The notes: generated by a model not told the origin, from the letters alone. A stretch of 64,000 nt of DNA from Streptomyces sp. CB02959 (GCF_002803155.1 NZ_NNBP01000001.1:372001-436000), one strand, 5' to 3'; shown: positions 9,184 through 18,573, numbered from the stretch's first letter. Program-made: numbers and translations.

Positions 9184-10428
9184 GTGACTGCCAGACCCCT
9201 CGCCGCGCTCGGACGGCCGCATCCGCACGACGTGCTGCTCGCGGGCGGCGGGCTGGCCACCGGGGTACTGCTGTGGGCGCTGGGCCTGCAGGGCGGCCCG
9301 CCGCTGATCGGCCTGCCCGCGTCGTCGACGCTGCTCGCGCTGGCCGTGATGGCGGCGGCCGAACTCCTGCGCCGGACCGCCCCGATGACCGCGCTGGCCC
9401 TGGCGGTGCCGGCGCTGGCGCTGGACTTCTGCACCGGCACCCTGGTCGCCACCGTCCTGATGTTCACCGACGTGGTCTATGCCGCGGTGCTGTACGGGCC
9501 GCCGGGCGCCGTCCGCCGGATCCCGCTGTGCTCGGAGGTGCTGACGGTGCTGGCCACGGTCGCCACGGCGGCGGTGTGGCACGTTCCGCAGGTGGTGCTG
9601 GTCGGCATCGGGATCGCGTTGCTCACCGTGGCGCCGGCCGGGACCGGCCTGGTGATCCGCAACCACCGGGACGCCGCGCAGTCCGCCCGGCTGCGGGCCG
9701 AACAGACCGCGCTGCTGGCCGAGATGGACCGGACCCAGGCGGTGGCCGGGGAGCGCGCCCGGATGGCCCGGGAGCTGCACGACCTGGTCGCCAACCACCT
9801 GTCCGCGATCGCCATCCACGCCACCGCCGCACAGACCATCGACGACCCGGCCGCGACCCGTGCGGCGCTCGGTGTGATCCGTGAGAACAGCGTCCAGGGG
9901 CTGGCCGAAATGCGCCGGCTCATCGGGCTGTTGCGGGATGCGCAGGCCACCGGGGACGAGCCGGCCGCCACCCCCACCCTCGACGGGCTGGAGGCCCTGG
10001 TCGAACAGGCCCGGACGAACGGCGCCGCCAGCGGCCTGGCGTTCGTCCTGGACGACGCGCGGCGGACGGCGGGTCCGGGCAGTTCGGGTGGTCCGGACGG
10101 CGGGCGGCCGCCGGCACCGGTCGAGCTGGCCGCGTACCGGATCGTCCAGGAGTCGCTGACCAACGCGCTCAAGCACGCCGCGCCCGGCGAGGTCCGGGTG
10201 CGGATCGCCCACGACCCCGCCGGGACGCTCAGCGTCGCCGTCCGCAGTCCGTACGCCGACGGGCCGGGCCCCCGCGCGCCCGGTTCCGGGGCCGGGCTGG
10301 TCGGCATGCGGGAGCGGATCGCCCTGCTGGGCGGGGAGTTCGACGCCGGACCGACGGACGGGTCGGACGGCACGGTCTGGCTGGTGCGGGCAGCGCTGCC
10401 CGCCGCCGGAGAGGAAGGACGACGATGA
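9184..10428 (+). CDS. Sensor histidine kinase (NarL-partner, HisKA_3 type)
   Basis: About 414 residues. The N-terminal third is several hydrophobic helices with no clear extracellular domain. Then comes the dimerisation/phosphoacceptor segment ERARMARELHDLVANHLS, with the phosphorylated His in ELHD near residue 199. The ATPase domain has the N-box YRIVQESLTNALKHA and G-box GAGLVGMRERIALLGG. It autophosphorylates and passes phosphate to the response regulator whose ATG overlaps its stop by four bases. The start is uncertain: a GTG at 9169 is also in frame, and neither has an ideally spaced ribosome binding site. Confidence 0.9.
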   Translation: MTARPLAALGRPHPHDVLLAGGGLATGVLLWALGLQGGPPLIGLPASSTLLALAVMAAAELLRRTAPMTALALAVPALALDFCTGTLVATVLMFTDVVYAAVLYGPPGAVRRIPLCSEVLTVLATVATAAVWHVPQVVLVGIGIALLTVAPAGTGLVIRNHRDAAQSARLRAEQTALLAEMDRTQAVAGERARMARELHDLVANHLSAIAIHATAAQTIDDPAATRAALGVIRENSVQGLAEMRRLIGLLRDAQATGDEPAATPTLDGLEALVEQARTNGAASGLAFVLDDARRTAGPGSSGGPDGGRPPAPVELAAYRIVQESLTNALKHAAPGEVRVRIAHDPAGTLSVAVRSPYADGPGPRAPGSGAGLVGMRERIALLGGEFDAGPTDGSDGTVWLVRAALPAAGEEGRR

Positions 10429-11114
10429 CGGGCGCCGCCGCACAGCCGATCCGGGTCCTGGTCGCCGAGGACCAGTCCGCCGTACGGGCCGGGCTGGTCC
10501 TCATCCTGGGCTCCGCGCCCGACATCGAGGTCGTCGGGGAAGCGGTGGACGGCGTGGAGGCGGTCCGCCTGGCCGGCGCGCTCCGCCCCGACCTGGTGCT
10601 GATGGACATCCAGATGCCCCGGCTGGACGGGGTCTCGGCCACCCGCCGGATCACCGCCGAAGGGCTGGCCGACGTCCTGGTGCTGACCACCTTCGACCTG
10701 GACGCCTACGTCTTCGGCGCGCTGCGGGCGGGCGCCGCGGGCTTCCTGCTCAAGGACAGCGACGCGGCGACGCTGCTGACCGCGGTGCGCACGGTGGCGG
10801 CCGGTGAGGGGCTGATCGCACCGGCGGTGACCCGGCGGCTGATCGCGGAGTTCGCCCGGCCGGGGGCGGCCGCGCGGCCGCCGCGGGACCGCCCGGCCCC
10901 GGACCCGGCGGTGCTGGAGGTGCTGACCCCGCGGGAGCGGGAGGTGCTGGGGTGCCTGGGCGAGGGGCTGTCGAACGCGGACGTCGCGCTGCGGCTGGCG
11001 ATGGCGGAGGCCACCGTGAAGACGCACGTCAGCCGGCTGCTGGCCAAGCTGGAGCTGCGCAGCCGGCTCCAGGCGGCGGTGCTGGCGCAGGAGTTGGGGG
11101 TGGCGGGGCCGTAG
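10425..11114 (+). CDS. NarL/FixJ-family response regulator
   Basis: A 229-residue two-component response regulator. The receiver domain (about 9-125) has the acidic pocket VAEDQ, the phosphoacceptor Asp61 in LVLMDIQMP, and the conserved Lys in FLLKDSD. The C-terminal LuxR-type helix-turn-helix (about 165-225) reads LTPREREVLGCLGEGLSNAD and then ATVKTHVSRLLAKL. The start codon overlaps the kinase stop (ATGA), so the two are translationally coupled partners. It runs towards the end of the biosynthetic operon but is on the opposite strand. It could be cluster-linked or an unrelated core pair; nothing in the sequence decides this. Confidence 0.93.
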   Translation: MTGAAAQPIRVLVAEDQSAVRAGLVLILGSAPDIEVVGEAVDGVEAVRLAGALRPDLVLMDIQMPRLDGVSATRRITAEGLADVLVLTTFDLDAYVFGALRAGAAGFLLKDSDAATLLTAVRTVAAGEGLIAPAVTRRLIAEFARPGAAARPPRDRPAPDPAVLEVLTPREREVLGCLGEGLSNADVALRLAMAEATVKTHVSRLLAKLELRSRLQAAVLAQELGVAGP

Positions 11115-11118
11115 GCCG

Positions 11119-11165
11119 CCGCGGCCGCGGGCCGCTCCGGAGGTCCGGGCGGTCCGCGGCCGCGG
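11119..11165. terminator. GC-rich inverted repeat between convergent operons
   Basis: Two copies of the 12-base palindrome CCGCGGCCGCGG (11119-11130 and 11154-11165) lie 23 bases apart in the 88-base gap between the response regulator stop and the stop of the last biosynthetic gene. They can pair with each other or fold alone. This is a plausible bidirectional terminator marking the left edge of the cluster, though it has no U-tract. Confidence 0.5.
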
Positions 11166-11202
11166 TCCGGTCAGCCGCCGGCCGGTGGCCGGACGGGCCG
11201 CC

Positions 11203-13764
11203 TCACGACGTGGACCGGCGGGCGGCGGCCCGCTGGGCGCGCCGCGAGACGCGGCCCTGGCCGCCGGCCGCCGCGCCGGGTGCGGCGTCCTCCGGGTGGA
11301 TGCCCAGCTCCCCGGCGAGATCGGCCACGAACGCGCGCACCGTGGGGAACTCGACGAAGGCCGAGGTCCGTACCGGGTGGTCGAGTTCGTCGCTGAGCTT
11401 GGCGATGACCTCGATCAGGATCAGCGAGTCCAGACCCATGTCGAAGAGGTTGGTGTCCAGGTCCACCGCCTGCGGATCCGGGTTGCCGACCACCGCGGCG
11501 ATCGCCCCCTGGATGAACTCGGTGATCAGGGCCGTCCGTTCGGCGTCCGTGGCGCCCTCGAAGCGGTCCAGCAGCCGGGTGCCCGCGGCCGGGGCCGGGC
11601 CGGTCTCCCGGCCGTGCGGCTCGATCCAGTACCGCTCGTGGTCGAAGGGGTACGTGGGCAGCGGCACCCGGCGGACGGGGTCGTCTCCGTGCACCTCCGG
11701 CCAGTCGACGTCCTCGCCGGCGGTCCACAGCCGCGCGAGCAGGTCCAGCAGGAACGCCCGGCCGGTGGTGCCGCCGCCCGCCGTCGTCCCGTCGGGCAGC
11801 AGCGCGAGCGCGGGCCGCCCGTCCGGTACGGCGGAGGCGGCGCCGTCGGCGTCCAGGAGCCGGCGGGCGGCTTCGGGCAGGGCCGTGCGGTCCGCGGCGA
11901 CGGCCTCCGCGCCGACGCCCCAGCCGGCCAGGGTCCGCCAGGTCGCGTACTGGACGGCGAAGGCGGACAACGGGTCGTCCCCGTCCAGGAGTCCGGCGGC
12001 GCCGTCCGGGGCGCCGAGTTCCCCGGCGCACCGGTCGAGGTGCGCGCGGAAGGCGGGGACCTGCTCGTACAGTGCGGCGGCGTGCCCGGCCGGGGCGCCC
12101 GCGGGGGCGCCGAGGACCAGGACCGGCCGGTCGGCTCCCGGGGCCCCGGTCAGCACCCGGGCCCCGTCGCCGAGCGCCAGGGTCAGCGCGGCGTCCCGGA
12201 CGTCGGTGGCGACCAGGGCGCGCCGGTGGACGTGCCGGCGGCGTCCGGTCGCCAGGGTGTGGGCCACCGCGGCCAGGTCGAGGTCGCGGTGCTGCCGCAG
12301 GTACCGGGCGAGGTTGGCGGTCGCGGTGTTCAGCGCCGTGGTGGTGCGGGCCGAGAGGACCAGGAGCCGGGGCCCGGCGGCGGCGGGCGCCGGGGTGCCG
12401 GCCGCGAGGGGTTCGGGGGCCTCCTCGACGATCACGTGGGCGTTGGTGCCGCCGATGCCGAACGAGCTGATCCCGGCCCGGCGCGGGGTCGGCCCGGCGG
12501 GCCACTCCCGGGTCTCGGCACCGACGTGGAACGGCCCCGCCGCGAAGTCGATCTCCGGGTTGGGCGACTCGAAGTTGAGGCTGGGCACCAGGGTGCGGTG
12601 GCGCAGCATCAGCACCGTCTTGATCAGACCGGCCATGCCGGCAGCGGTGTCGAGGTGGCCGACGTTGGTCTTGACCGAGCCGATCACGCAGGACTCGCGG
12701 TCGAGCCGGTCGCCGTCGCGGCCGAACGCCTGGTTCAGCGCGGCGATTTCGATCGGGTCGCCGAGCGGGGTGGCGGTGCCGTGCGCCTCCACGTAGGAGA
12801 TGGTCCGCGGCGGGCAGTCGGCGATCTGCTGGGCCTCCGCGACGACGGCGGCCTGGCCGTCGACGCTGGGGGCGGTGTAGCCGGTCTTGGCCGCGCCGTC
12901 GTTGTTCACCGCGGTGCCCTTGATCACGGCGTGCACGGTGTCGCCGTCGGCCAGCGCGTCGGTGAGCCGCTTGAGGACGACGACGCCGACGCCGTTGCCG
13001 ATCACCGTGCCCTGGGCCTTGGCGTCGAAGGCCCGGCAGTGGCCGTCGGGCGAGAAGATCATGCCGTCCTGATGGAGGTAGCCCTCCTGCTGCTCGGCCT
13101 GGACGTGGGCCGCGCCGGCCAGGGCCATGGTGCAGTCGCCGGACAGCAGGGCCAGGCATGCCTGGTGGACGGCGACCAGCGAGGTGGAGCAGGCGGTGTT
13201 GACGCTGACGCTCGGGCCGCGCAGGTTCAGCTTGTAGGAGGTCCGGGTGGCGGCGAAGTCCTTGTCGTTGGTGATCATCATCCGGTAGCGGTCCACGGAC
13301 GTCGCGGTCCGGTAGCGCTCGGCGAGGTTGTGCAGCAGGTAGGTGTTCATCCCGACGCCGGCGTAGACGCCGATCGGCTGGTCGGTGCGCTCGGGGTCGT
13401 AGCCCGACTGCTCCAGGGCCTGGAGCGCGCATTCCAGGAACTGCCGCTGCTGCGGGTCGATCAGTTCCGCCTCGTCCCGGGTGACGCCGAACAGTCCGGC
13501 GTCGAACCGGTCGGCGTGCGGCAGGACCTGGCCGGCGCGCACGTAGCGGGGATCGTCGAGCGTCCGCTCGCTCACCCCGGCCGCGCGCAGTTGCTCCTCG
13601 GTGAAGTGGGTCAGGGTCTCCCGGCCCTCCTTCAGCACGTCCCAGAACGCGTCCGGGCCGTCCGCGCCGGGGAACCGGCACGCGAGGCCGATGATCGCGA
13701 TGTCCGATTCCCGGGCCTCGGTCTGCCGGTGGTCCTGCTCGGCCTGTGTCGCCTGCTCGTTCAT
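11203..13764 (-). CDS. PKS I: KS-(AT relic)-ACP single module
   Basis: An 853-residue PKS module; OzmQ-like in content and place. KS at about 20-450 with catalytic Cys192 (NTACSTSLVAVH), His328 (VEAHGTAT) and His370 (VKTNVGH), so it should elongate. A shortened AT-like stretch lies at 546-625, then the usual LPTYPFDHERYWI linker near 701-713. ACP follows with Ser780 in FDMGLDSLIL. There is no KR, DH or MT, so the beta-ketone is kept. The KS resembles those of hybrid NRPS/cis-AT systems (NDKDFAATRTSYKL). It starts 14 bases after the PP-loop gene, and GAGGGAGAGAGAACGA precedes the ATG. I infer it extends the formylglycyl starter by one malonyl unit, giving the ketone needed for oxazole closure. 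It is the last gene of the operon. Confidence 0.92.
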   Translation of the reverse strand: MNEQATQAEQDHRQTEARESDIAIIGLACRFPGADGPDAFWDVLKEGRETLTHFTEEQLRAAGVSERTLDDPRYVRAGQVLPHADRFDAGLFGVTRDEAELIDPQQRQFLECALQALEQSGYDPERTDQPIGVYAGVGMNTYLLHNLAERYRTATSVDRYRMMITNDKDFAATRTSYKLNLRGPSVSVNTACSTSLVAVHQACLALLSGDCTMALAGAAHVQAEQQEGYLHQDGMIFSPDGHCRAFDAKAQGTVIGNGVGVVVLKRLTDALADGDTVHAVIKGTAVNNDGAAKTGYTAPSVDGQAAVVAEAQQIADCPPRTISYVEAHGTATPLGDPIEIAALNQAFGRDGDRLDRESCVIGSVKTNVGHLDTAAGMAGLIKTVLMLRHRTLVPSLNFESPNPEIDFAAGPFHVGAETREWPAGPTPRRAGISSFGIGGTNAHVIVEEAPEPLAAGTPAPAAAGPRLLVLSARTTTALNTATANLARYLRQHRDLDLAAVAHTLATGRRRHVHRRALVATDVRDAALTLALGDGARVLTGAPGADRPVLVLGAPAGAPAGHAAALYEQVPAFRAHLDRCAGELGAPDGAAGLLDGDDPLSAFAVQYATWRTLAGWGVGAEAVAADRTALPEAARRLLDADGAASAVPDGRPALALLPDGTTAGGGTTGRAFLLDLLARLWTAGEDVDWPEVHGDDPVRRVPLPTYPFDHERYWIEPHGRETGPAPAAGTRLLDRFEGATDAERTALITEFIQGAIAAVVGNPDPQAVDLDTNLFDMGLDSLILIEVIAKLSDELDHPVRTSAFVEFPTVRAFVADLAGELGIHPEDAAPGAAAGGQGRVSRRAQRAAARRSTS
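11890..12129 (-). other. Vestigial acyltransferase fragment within PKS I
   Basis: Residues 546-625 of PKS I keep the beginning of an AT domain: the degraded FPGQG region (RPVLVLGAPAGAPAG), ALYEQVPAFRAHLDRCAGELG, and FAVQYATWRTLAGWGVGAEAV. Where GHSxGE should follow there is AADRTALPEAARR, and about 200 AT residues are missing before the normal post-AT linker. It cannot be catalytic. It marks descent from a cis-AT module. Confidence 0.75.
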
Positions 13765-13778
13765 TCGTTCTCTCTCCC

Positions 13779-14927
13779 TCAACCGACCTTGATCCCGAGG
13801 TCCGCGGCGACCTTCCGCATGTCCAGGAAGGTCTCCGCGACGAACCGCGCACCGTCCTCGGTGGCGTCCATCTGCTGGAAGAGCTCCACCAGGGTCTCCC
13901 GGTGCTCCTCCCGGTCGCCGGTGCCCGCGGCGATCTCCATGACGACCCGCCCCAGCCGGTCCTCGACCTCGGGCAGGTCCAGGGAGCGGGGGAACTTGAT
14001 GCTGAAGGTGGACCGGTCGTAGTCCTTGCTGCGGCGCACCGAGCGGACGTAGCTCGACGCGTTGAGCTTGTAGAACATGCAGCCCCAGTTGCTGAACGAG
14101 TAGTAGTTCAGCAGCGGGAACAGGGTGCAGTGGGTCTCCAGGGGAGAGGACTGGTACAGGCCCTTCTCCTTGAGTTCGGCCACCATCCGGTCCGGGTCGT
14201 AGTCGTGCCGCATGGCGATGAACGGGAAGACGATCTTGGGGAGTTCGTCGTCCTCGGCGAAGAGGATGTCCTCGATCTCGCCGTTGAACAGCTCGCCGAC
14301 GAGTTCGGGTCCGAAGGTGCGGTAGAAGTCCCGCACGACCTCGCGGACGTTCGACTCCATCGTGAGGATCTGCTGCGGGTCGGCGCACAACGCGATGTAC
14401 GGGATGCGCTCCCGGAAGGCGTGCAGGATCGCCCGGATGACGAAGAACGTGCGGCAGGAGACGCACGGCAGCTTCTCGTCGAGGTACTTGCCCGGCTCCT
14501 GGGGGCGCGGCCGGTTGAAGACGTCCCGCATCATCTTCTTGATGTTGTCGTCGTCCGAGTCGAGGACGAACGTGGCCGGCAGCTTCTCCTGCGCGAGCCG
14601 GATGTTCTGGGCCGTGTGCGTGCTCTCGAAGGGCACGTCGAAGGTGTAGGCGAGGGTCCGCTTGCCGTACTCGTTGACGAACTTGTCCAGCATGTAGGTG
14701 CTGTCCTTGCCGCCGCTGTACATGAAGAGGCAGTCGAAGTCGCCGCGCGGGTTGGGCGGCGCCTGCTGGAACTCGGCGAACACCTCGTTGGTGTACTTGT
14801 AGTTCTCCAGCAGGTCGCCCGCGACGTCGAGGTTGCACAGGTTGCACACCTGGTCGTCGTCGAGGACCACTCCGGGGTGACCGGCCTTGAGCGCGCAGAT
14901 CCGGCAGCGCACGTCGGTGGTTTGCAT
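13779..14927 (-). CDS. PP-loop ATP pyrophosphatase, candidate oxazole-forming cyclodehydratase
   Basis: A 382-residue PP-loop (N-type ATP pyrophosphatase) enzyme related to N-acetyl-sugar amidotransferases and to thiolation enzymes. The N-terminus is a zinc-ribbon-like pair of CxxC motifs (Cys8/Cys11 and Cys28/Cys31). The ATP loop is MYSGGKDSTYML (SGGKDS at 71-76). A further CxxC lies in LPCVSC (155/158). Such enzymes adenylate a carbonyl oxygen, after which N, S or O attacks. In clusters that make 5-substituted oxazoles from formylglycine (oxazolomycin, conglobatin), as I recall, a protein of this type is proposed as the cyclodehydratase. Here it lies between the formyl-loading gene and the KS-ACP gene, which supports that role. 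Amidation or thiolation remain alternatives. Ribosome binding site AAGGAGAGCTC before ATG. Confidence 0.88.
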   Translation of the reverse strand: MQTTDVRCRICALKAGHPGVVLDDDQVCNLCNLDVAGDLLENYKYTNEVFAEFQQAPPNPRGDFDCLFMYSGGKDSTYMLDKFVNEYGKRTLAYTFDVPFESTHTAQNIRLAQEKLPATFVLDSDDDNIKKMMRDVFNRPRPQEPGKYLDEKLPCVSCRTFFVIRAILHAFRERIPYIALCADPQQILTMESNVREVVRDFYRTFGPELVGELFNGEIEDILFAEDDELPKIVFPFIAMRHDYDPDRMVAELKEKGLYQSSPLETHCTLFPLLNYYSFSNWGCMFYKLNASSYVRSVRRSKDYDRSTFSIKFPRSLDLPEVEDRLGRVVMEIAAGTGDREEHRETLVELFQQMDATEDGARFVAETFLDMRKVAADLGIKVG

Positions 14928-14976
14928 GAGCTCTCCTTGGAAGGGGTTCGGCTGTCCGTCCCGTGCGGGGCCGGTG

Positions 14977-17900
14977 TCAGGTGCCGGTCCGGCGGCGGCG
15001 TGCCCCGAGCAGGGCGCGGTCCCGGCCCGCCGGGCGGACGGGCCCCGGCGGGGGCGCCGCCGCCCGGTCGCCGGCGAGGTGCCGGGCCATCGCCCGGATC
15101 GTCGGATGGCGGAACATGTCCAGGCGGCTCACGGCCGGGTCCAGCTCCGCCCGGAGCCGCGCCACCACGCGGGTCAGCCGCAGCGAATCGCCGCCGGCGT
15201 CGAAGAAGTTGACGTCGACGCCGACCGCCGGGGCGCCGAGCGCCTCCTGCCAGATCCCGGCGATCCGCTGTTCCAGCGGGCCTTCCGGCTTCGTCCCGCC
15301 GCTCTGGGCGGCGAGGACCGCGGCCCCGGGCGCGGGCAGCGCCCGGCGGTCGAGCTTGCCGTTCGGGGTGAGCGGGAGCTCCGGCAGGGGGACGACGACG
15401 GCGGGCGCCATGTAAGCGGGCAGGCGCGCCTGTACGTGGTCGCGCAGGGCGGCGAGGGTGGGGACGGCCGCGCCCGCGGCGACGAGGTAGGCCACCAGGC
15501 GGCCCTCGCCGTGGCCGGCGTCGTGCACGACGACCGCCGCCTGGGCGACCGCGGGGTGGTCCCGCAGTACGGTCTCCACCTCGCCGAGCTCGATCCGGAA
15601 GCCGTGCACCTTCACCTGGCTGTCCACCCGGCGCAGGTAGGCCAGGCGGCCGTCGGGGAGTTGCCGCACCAGGTCGCCGGTGCGGTAGACGCGGCCGGGG
15701 GCGAAGGGGTCGTCGAGGAACTTCTGCGCGGTGAGGTCGGGCCGCCCGTGGTAGCCGTCGGCCACCCCGTCCCCGCCGATGTACAGCTCTCCGGGGGTGC
15801 CCGGGGGGACCGGCCGGAGCCGCTCGTCGAGCACGTACATCCGCGTGTTGGCCAGGGGGCGGCCGATCGTGACCGGTGCGCCGGCCACCACCCGGTCCAG
15901 GGAGGACCAGATGGTGGTCTCGGTCGGCCCGTACATGTTCCAGACCCGGCGGGCGCGCCGGACGAGGTCGTCGGCGAGGTCGCCGGGGAGCGCCTCGCCC
16001 CCGCACAGGACGGTCAGCCGGTCGTCGCCCTGCCAGCCCGCTCCGATCAGCATCCGCCAGGTGACCGGGGTGGCCTGCATGACGGTCGGCCGGCACTCCT
16101 CGACCAGTGCGCGCAGCGCGAAGCCGTCGGCGGCCGTCGCGGCCGGCGCCACCTGGACCTGGCCGCCCGTCACCAGCGGCAGGAAGAGCTCCAGGCCCGC
16201 GATGTCGAAGCAGGCGGTGGTGACGGCGAGCAGGGTGTCGGTGCGGCCGAAGCCGGGCTCGCGGGCCATCGAGGTCAGGAAGTTGGTCAGGGCGCGGTGG
16301 CCGACCCGCACCCCCTTCGGGCGGCCGGTGGATCCGGAGGTGTAGATGACGTACGCCGGGTCCTTCGCGGACGCCCGGTCCTGGAAGTCCTCGGTGGGGT
16401 CCGCGGGCGGTTCGTCGGCCGCGTCGAGCTCGACGACCCGGGAGGGGCAGTCCGCCGGCAGCGCGGCGGACAGTGCGGACTCGGTGAGCACCAGCAGGGC
16501 GCCGGAGTCCGTGAGCATGTTCCGGATCCGCTCGGCCGGATAGACCGGGTCCAGCGGCACGTACGCCGCCCCGGTCTTGAGCACCGCCAGCAGGCCGGTG
16601 AGCAGGTCGGCGGAGCGGTGCAGGAACACTCCGGCCAGGGTGCCGGGGCCGGCGCCGAGGCGGGCGAGGCGGTGGGCGAGCCGGTCCGAGCGGCGGTCGA
16701 GCTCGCCGTAGGTGACGACGGTGTCGCCGAACCGGACGGCGGGCGCGTCCGGTTGGCGCCGGCTCCACTCCGCGAAGAGCTGGTGCACGCAGCGGTCGCC
16801 GGGGTAGTCGGCCACCGTGTCGTTCCAGGTGTCGAGCACCCGGCGGCTCTCGTCCTCGGTCAGCAGCGGGAGCAGCCCGGCGTCCTCGTCGGGCTGCTCG
16901 GCGGCCAGGCGGAGGAAGTGCCCGAAGCGGGCGGCGAGGCGGCGCGCGGTGCCGGAGCGGGCGGGGTCGGCCGGTTCGAAGGCGAGGTACCGGGGGCCCG
17001 CGCCGGGCGGTCCGAGGCGGACGGTGAGGGCGGGGCCGGCCGGGTCGGCCGCGGGGGCGGGGCGGCCGGTCAGGTCCACGGTGACGGGCAGCGCGGCGCC
17101 GGACGGGGCCGCGGGGCCGCGGAGGCGGGGGTCGCGCAGTTCCACCCCGCGCAGCGGTGCCCGGCGCCGCCGCACCTCGGCGAGCTGCGCGGCGACCGCC
17201 CCGGTGAACGCGGCCACGCTCTGCCCGACGGGTATCTCGGGGGTGCGGAACGGCACGTCGGCCCGCAGCGGGCTCGGTCCCGCGTCGGCGGCGGAGGCGT
17301 CGGCGGGCAGCCGCAGTCCGACGTCGAAGCCGCCGGCGGCGCCGCCGGACATCCGGCCGAGGAACAGCAGCAGCGCGGCGAGCAGCCGGGCCGTGTCCCC
17401 GTCGTCCGTGCCGTCCCGGTCATCCGCGCCGTACTGGTCCGCGGCGGGGCCGAGGACGCCGTCGAGCGCCGCGGTCGGCGCCGCCGTCCCGGTCCCGGGC
17501 GCCGTGCCGCCGGTGGTCTCCCCGCCCGGTTCGCCGTCCGCCCAGGGCACGTCGAGGGGCGCCGGTTCGGCCAGCCGCCGCAGCCAGTGGCTCTCGTGGC
17601 GGCGAGCCGCGCCGGCGGTGGCCGTCCAGCGCTCCAGCGCGGCGCCGTCGAGCCGGCTGAACCGGTCGCCGGGGCGGAGCGGGACCGCTCCCCCGGCCAT
17701 CGGCCCCGCCAGGTCGACCAGTTCGGTCAACCGCACGTCGAGGTCGGCGGTCGCGACGACGACGGCAGCCCCCTCGACGGCCTCGGCGGCCTCGACGGCC
17801 AGCACGGTGCCCGGCGGGCTCGTCGAGGGGCGTGCGGTGACCTCCGCGCCCCGGACGGCGAACAGCCGCTCGCCCAGGGCGAGGAGGGCCAGGCCGAACG

Positions 17901-18573
17901 CGTTGTGGTGCGGCCCGAAGGCGGTGGCCCGGACCAGTGCGTCGAGTTCCCGGGCCGGCCGCTGCCAGGAGAACAGGCCCTCGCGGGGCGGGCCGTCGTG
18001 GCGGCCGTGGTAGGTGCGCCGGCTCAGGTCCTGGGCGGTGCGCACCTCGGTGCCGGCGGCCAGTTCGTCGACCAGTTCGCCGAAGGAGGCGGCGGCGGCC
18101 TCGTAGCAGGCGAGGTTGAGCGTGTGGGCGGTGTCGTCCGGCCGGACCGGGACGGTCCGCTGCTTGAGCAGGTCGCCGGTGTCCGCCTCCCGCTCCATCA
18201 CGTGCCAGGTCACGCCGTGTTCGGTCGCGCCCTCCAGGAGGGCCCAGCTGGTGGCGTGGAGACCGGCGTGCCGGGGCAGCAGCGCGTCGTGGAAGTTGAC
18301 GGGCATGCGCTCGGGCAGCGCCAGGACCTCGTCGGGCAGCATCCGCAGGTTGGTGATGCTGAAGAGGTACGCGAAGCGCAGCGGGCGCAGCCGTTCCAGC
18401 AGGCCCCGGCCGGGGGCGACGACGGTCAGGCCGTGCTCGGCCGCCCAGCGGCGCAGCCCCGGGTCGGCGGCGACCACGGCGACCACCTGGTGGCCGCGGG
18501 TCAGCAGGTGTTCGCCGCATTCGGCGAGGAGCGGTTCCTCCCCGATCAGGACGGCGGTGAAGGGTGCGGTCAT
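14977..18573 (-). CDS. NRPS loading protein G: formyltransferase - C-like fragment - A(Gly) - PCP
   Basis: A 1198-residue starter protein; OzmO-like. Residues 1-310 are a formyl-THF-dependent formyltransferase with Asn93/His95 in VNFHDALLP and Asp131 in EADTGDLL. About 330-555 resembles only the C-terminal lobe of a condensation domain, with no HHxxxDG. The A domain (about 560-1040) has YTSGSTGRPKG near 744. Its specificity residues, read by eye from FDIAGLELF, MQATP, LCGGEAL and NMYGPTETTIW, give D-I-L-Q-L-G-M-I-W-(K), nearly the glycine code DILQLGLIWK. The PCP carries Ser1130 in AGGDSLRL. It should make N-formylglycyl-S-PCP. Its ATG overlaps the stop of PKS F (ATGA), so the two are coupled. 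Confidence 0.93.
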   Translation of the reverse strand: MTAPFTAVLIGEEPLLAECGEHLLTRGHQVVAVVAADPGLRRWAAEHGLTVVAPGRGLLERLRPLRFAYLFSITNLRMLPDEVLALPERMPVNFHDALLPRHAGLHATSWALLEGATEHGVTWHVMEREADTGDLLKQRTVPVRPDDTAHTLNLACYEAAAASFGELVDELAAGTEVRTAQDLSRRTYHGRHDGPPREGLFSWQRPARELDALVRATAFGPHHNAFGLALLALGERLFAVRGAEVTARPSTSPPGTVLAVEAAEAVEGAAVVVATADLDVRLTELVDLAGPMAGGAVPLRPGDRFSRLDGAALERWTATAGAARRHESHWLRRLAEPAPLDVPWADGEPGGETTGGTAPGTGTAAPTAALDGVLGPAADQYGADDRDGTDDGDTARLLAALLLFLGRMSGGAAGGFDVGLRLPADASAADAGPSPLRADVPFRTPEIPVGQSVAAFTGAVAAQLAEVRRRRAPLRGVELRDPRLRGPAAPSGAALPVTVDLTGRPAPAADPAGPALTVRLGPPGAGPRYLAFEPADPARSGTARRLAARFGHFLRLAAEQPDEDAGLLPLLTEDESRRVLDTWNDTVADYPGDRCVHQLFAEWSRRQPDAPAVRFGDTVVTYGELDRRSDRLAHRLARLGAGPGTLAGVFLHRSADLLTGLLAVLKTGAAYVPLDPVYPAERIRNMLTDSGALLVLTESALSAALPADCPSRVVELDAADEPPADPTEDFQDRASAKDPAYVIYTSGSTGRPKGVRVGHRALTNFLTSMAREPGFGRTDTLLAVTTACFDIAGLELFLPLVTGGQVQVAPAATAADGFALRALVEECRPTVMQATPVTWRMLIGAGWQGDDRLTVLCGGEALPGDLADDLVRRARRVWNMYGPTETTIWSSLDRVVAGAPVTIGRPLANTRMYVLDERLRPVPPGTPGELYIGGDGVADGYHGRPDLTAQKFLDDPFAPGRVYRTGDLVRQLPDGRLAYLRRVDSQVKVHGFRIELGEVETVLRDHPAVAQAAVVVHDAGHGEGRLVAYLVAAGAAVPTLAALRDHVQARLPAYMAPAVVVPLPELPLTPNGKLDRRALPAPGAAVLAAQSGGTKPEGPLEQRIAGIWQEALGAPAVGVDVNFFDAGGDSLRLTRVVARLRAELDPAVSRLDMFRHPTIRAMARHLAGDRAAAPPPGPVRPAGRDRALLGARRRRTGT

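Noticed and set aside
13765..14847. N-terminal extension of PKS I reading back through the PP-loop gene in another frame
   Set aside because: The extension is an out-of-frame reading of the PP-loop gene. A good ribosome binding site and the normal KS start (MNEQATQ) place the start at 13764.
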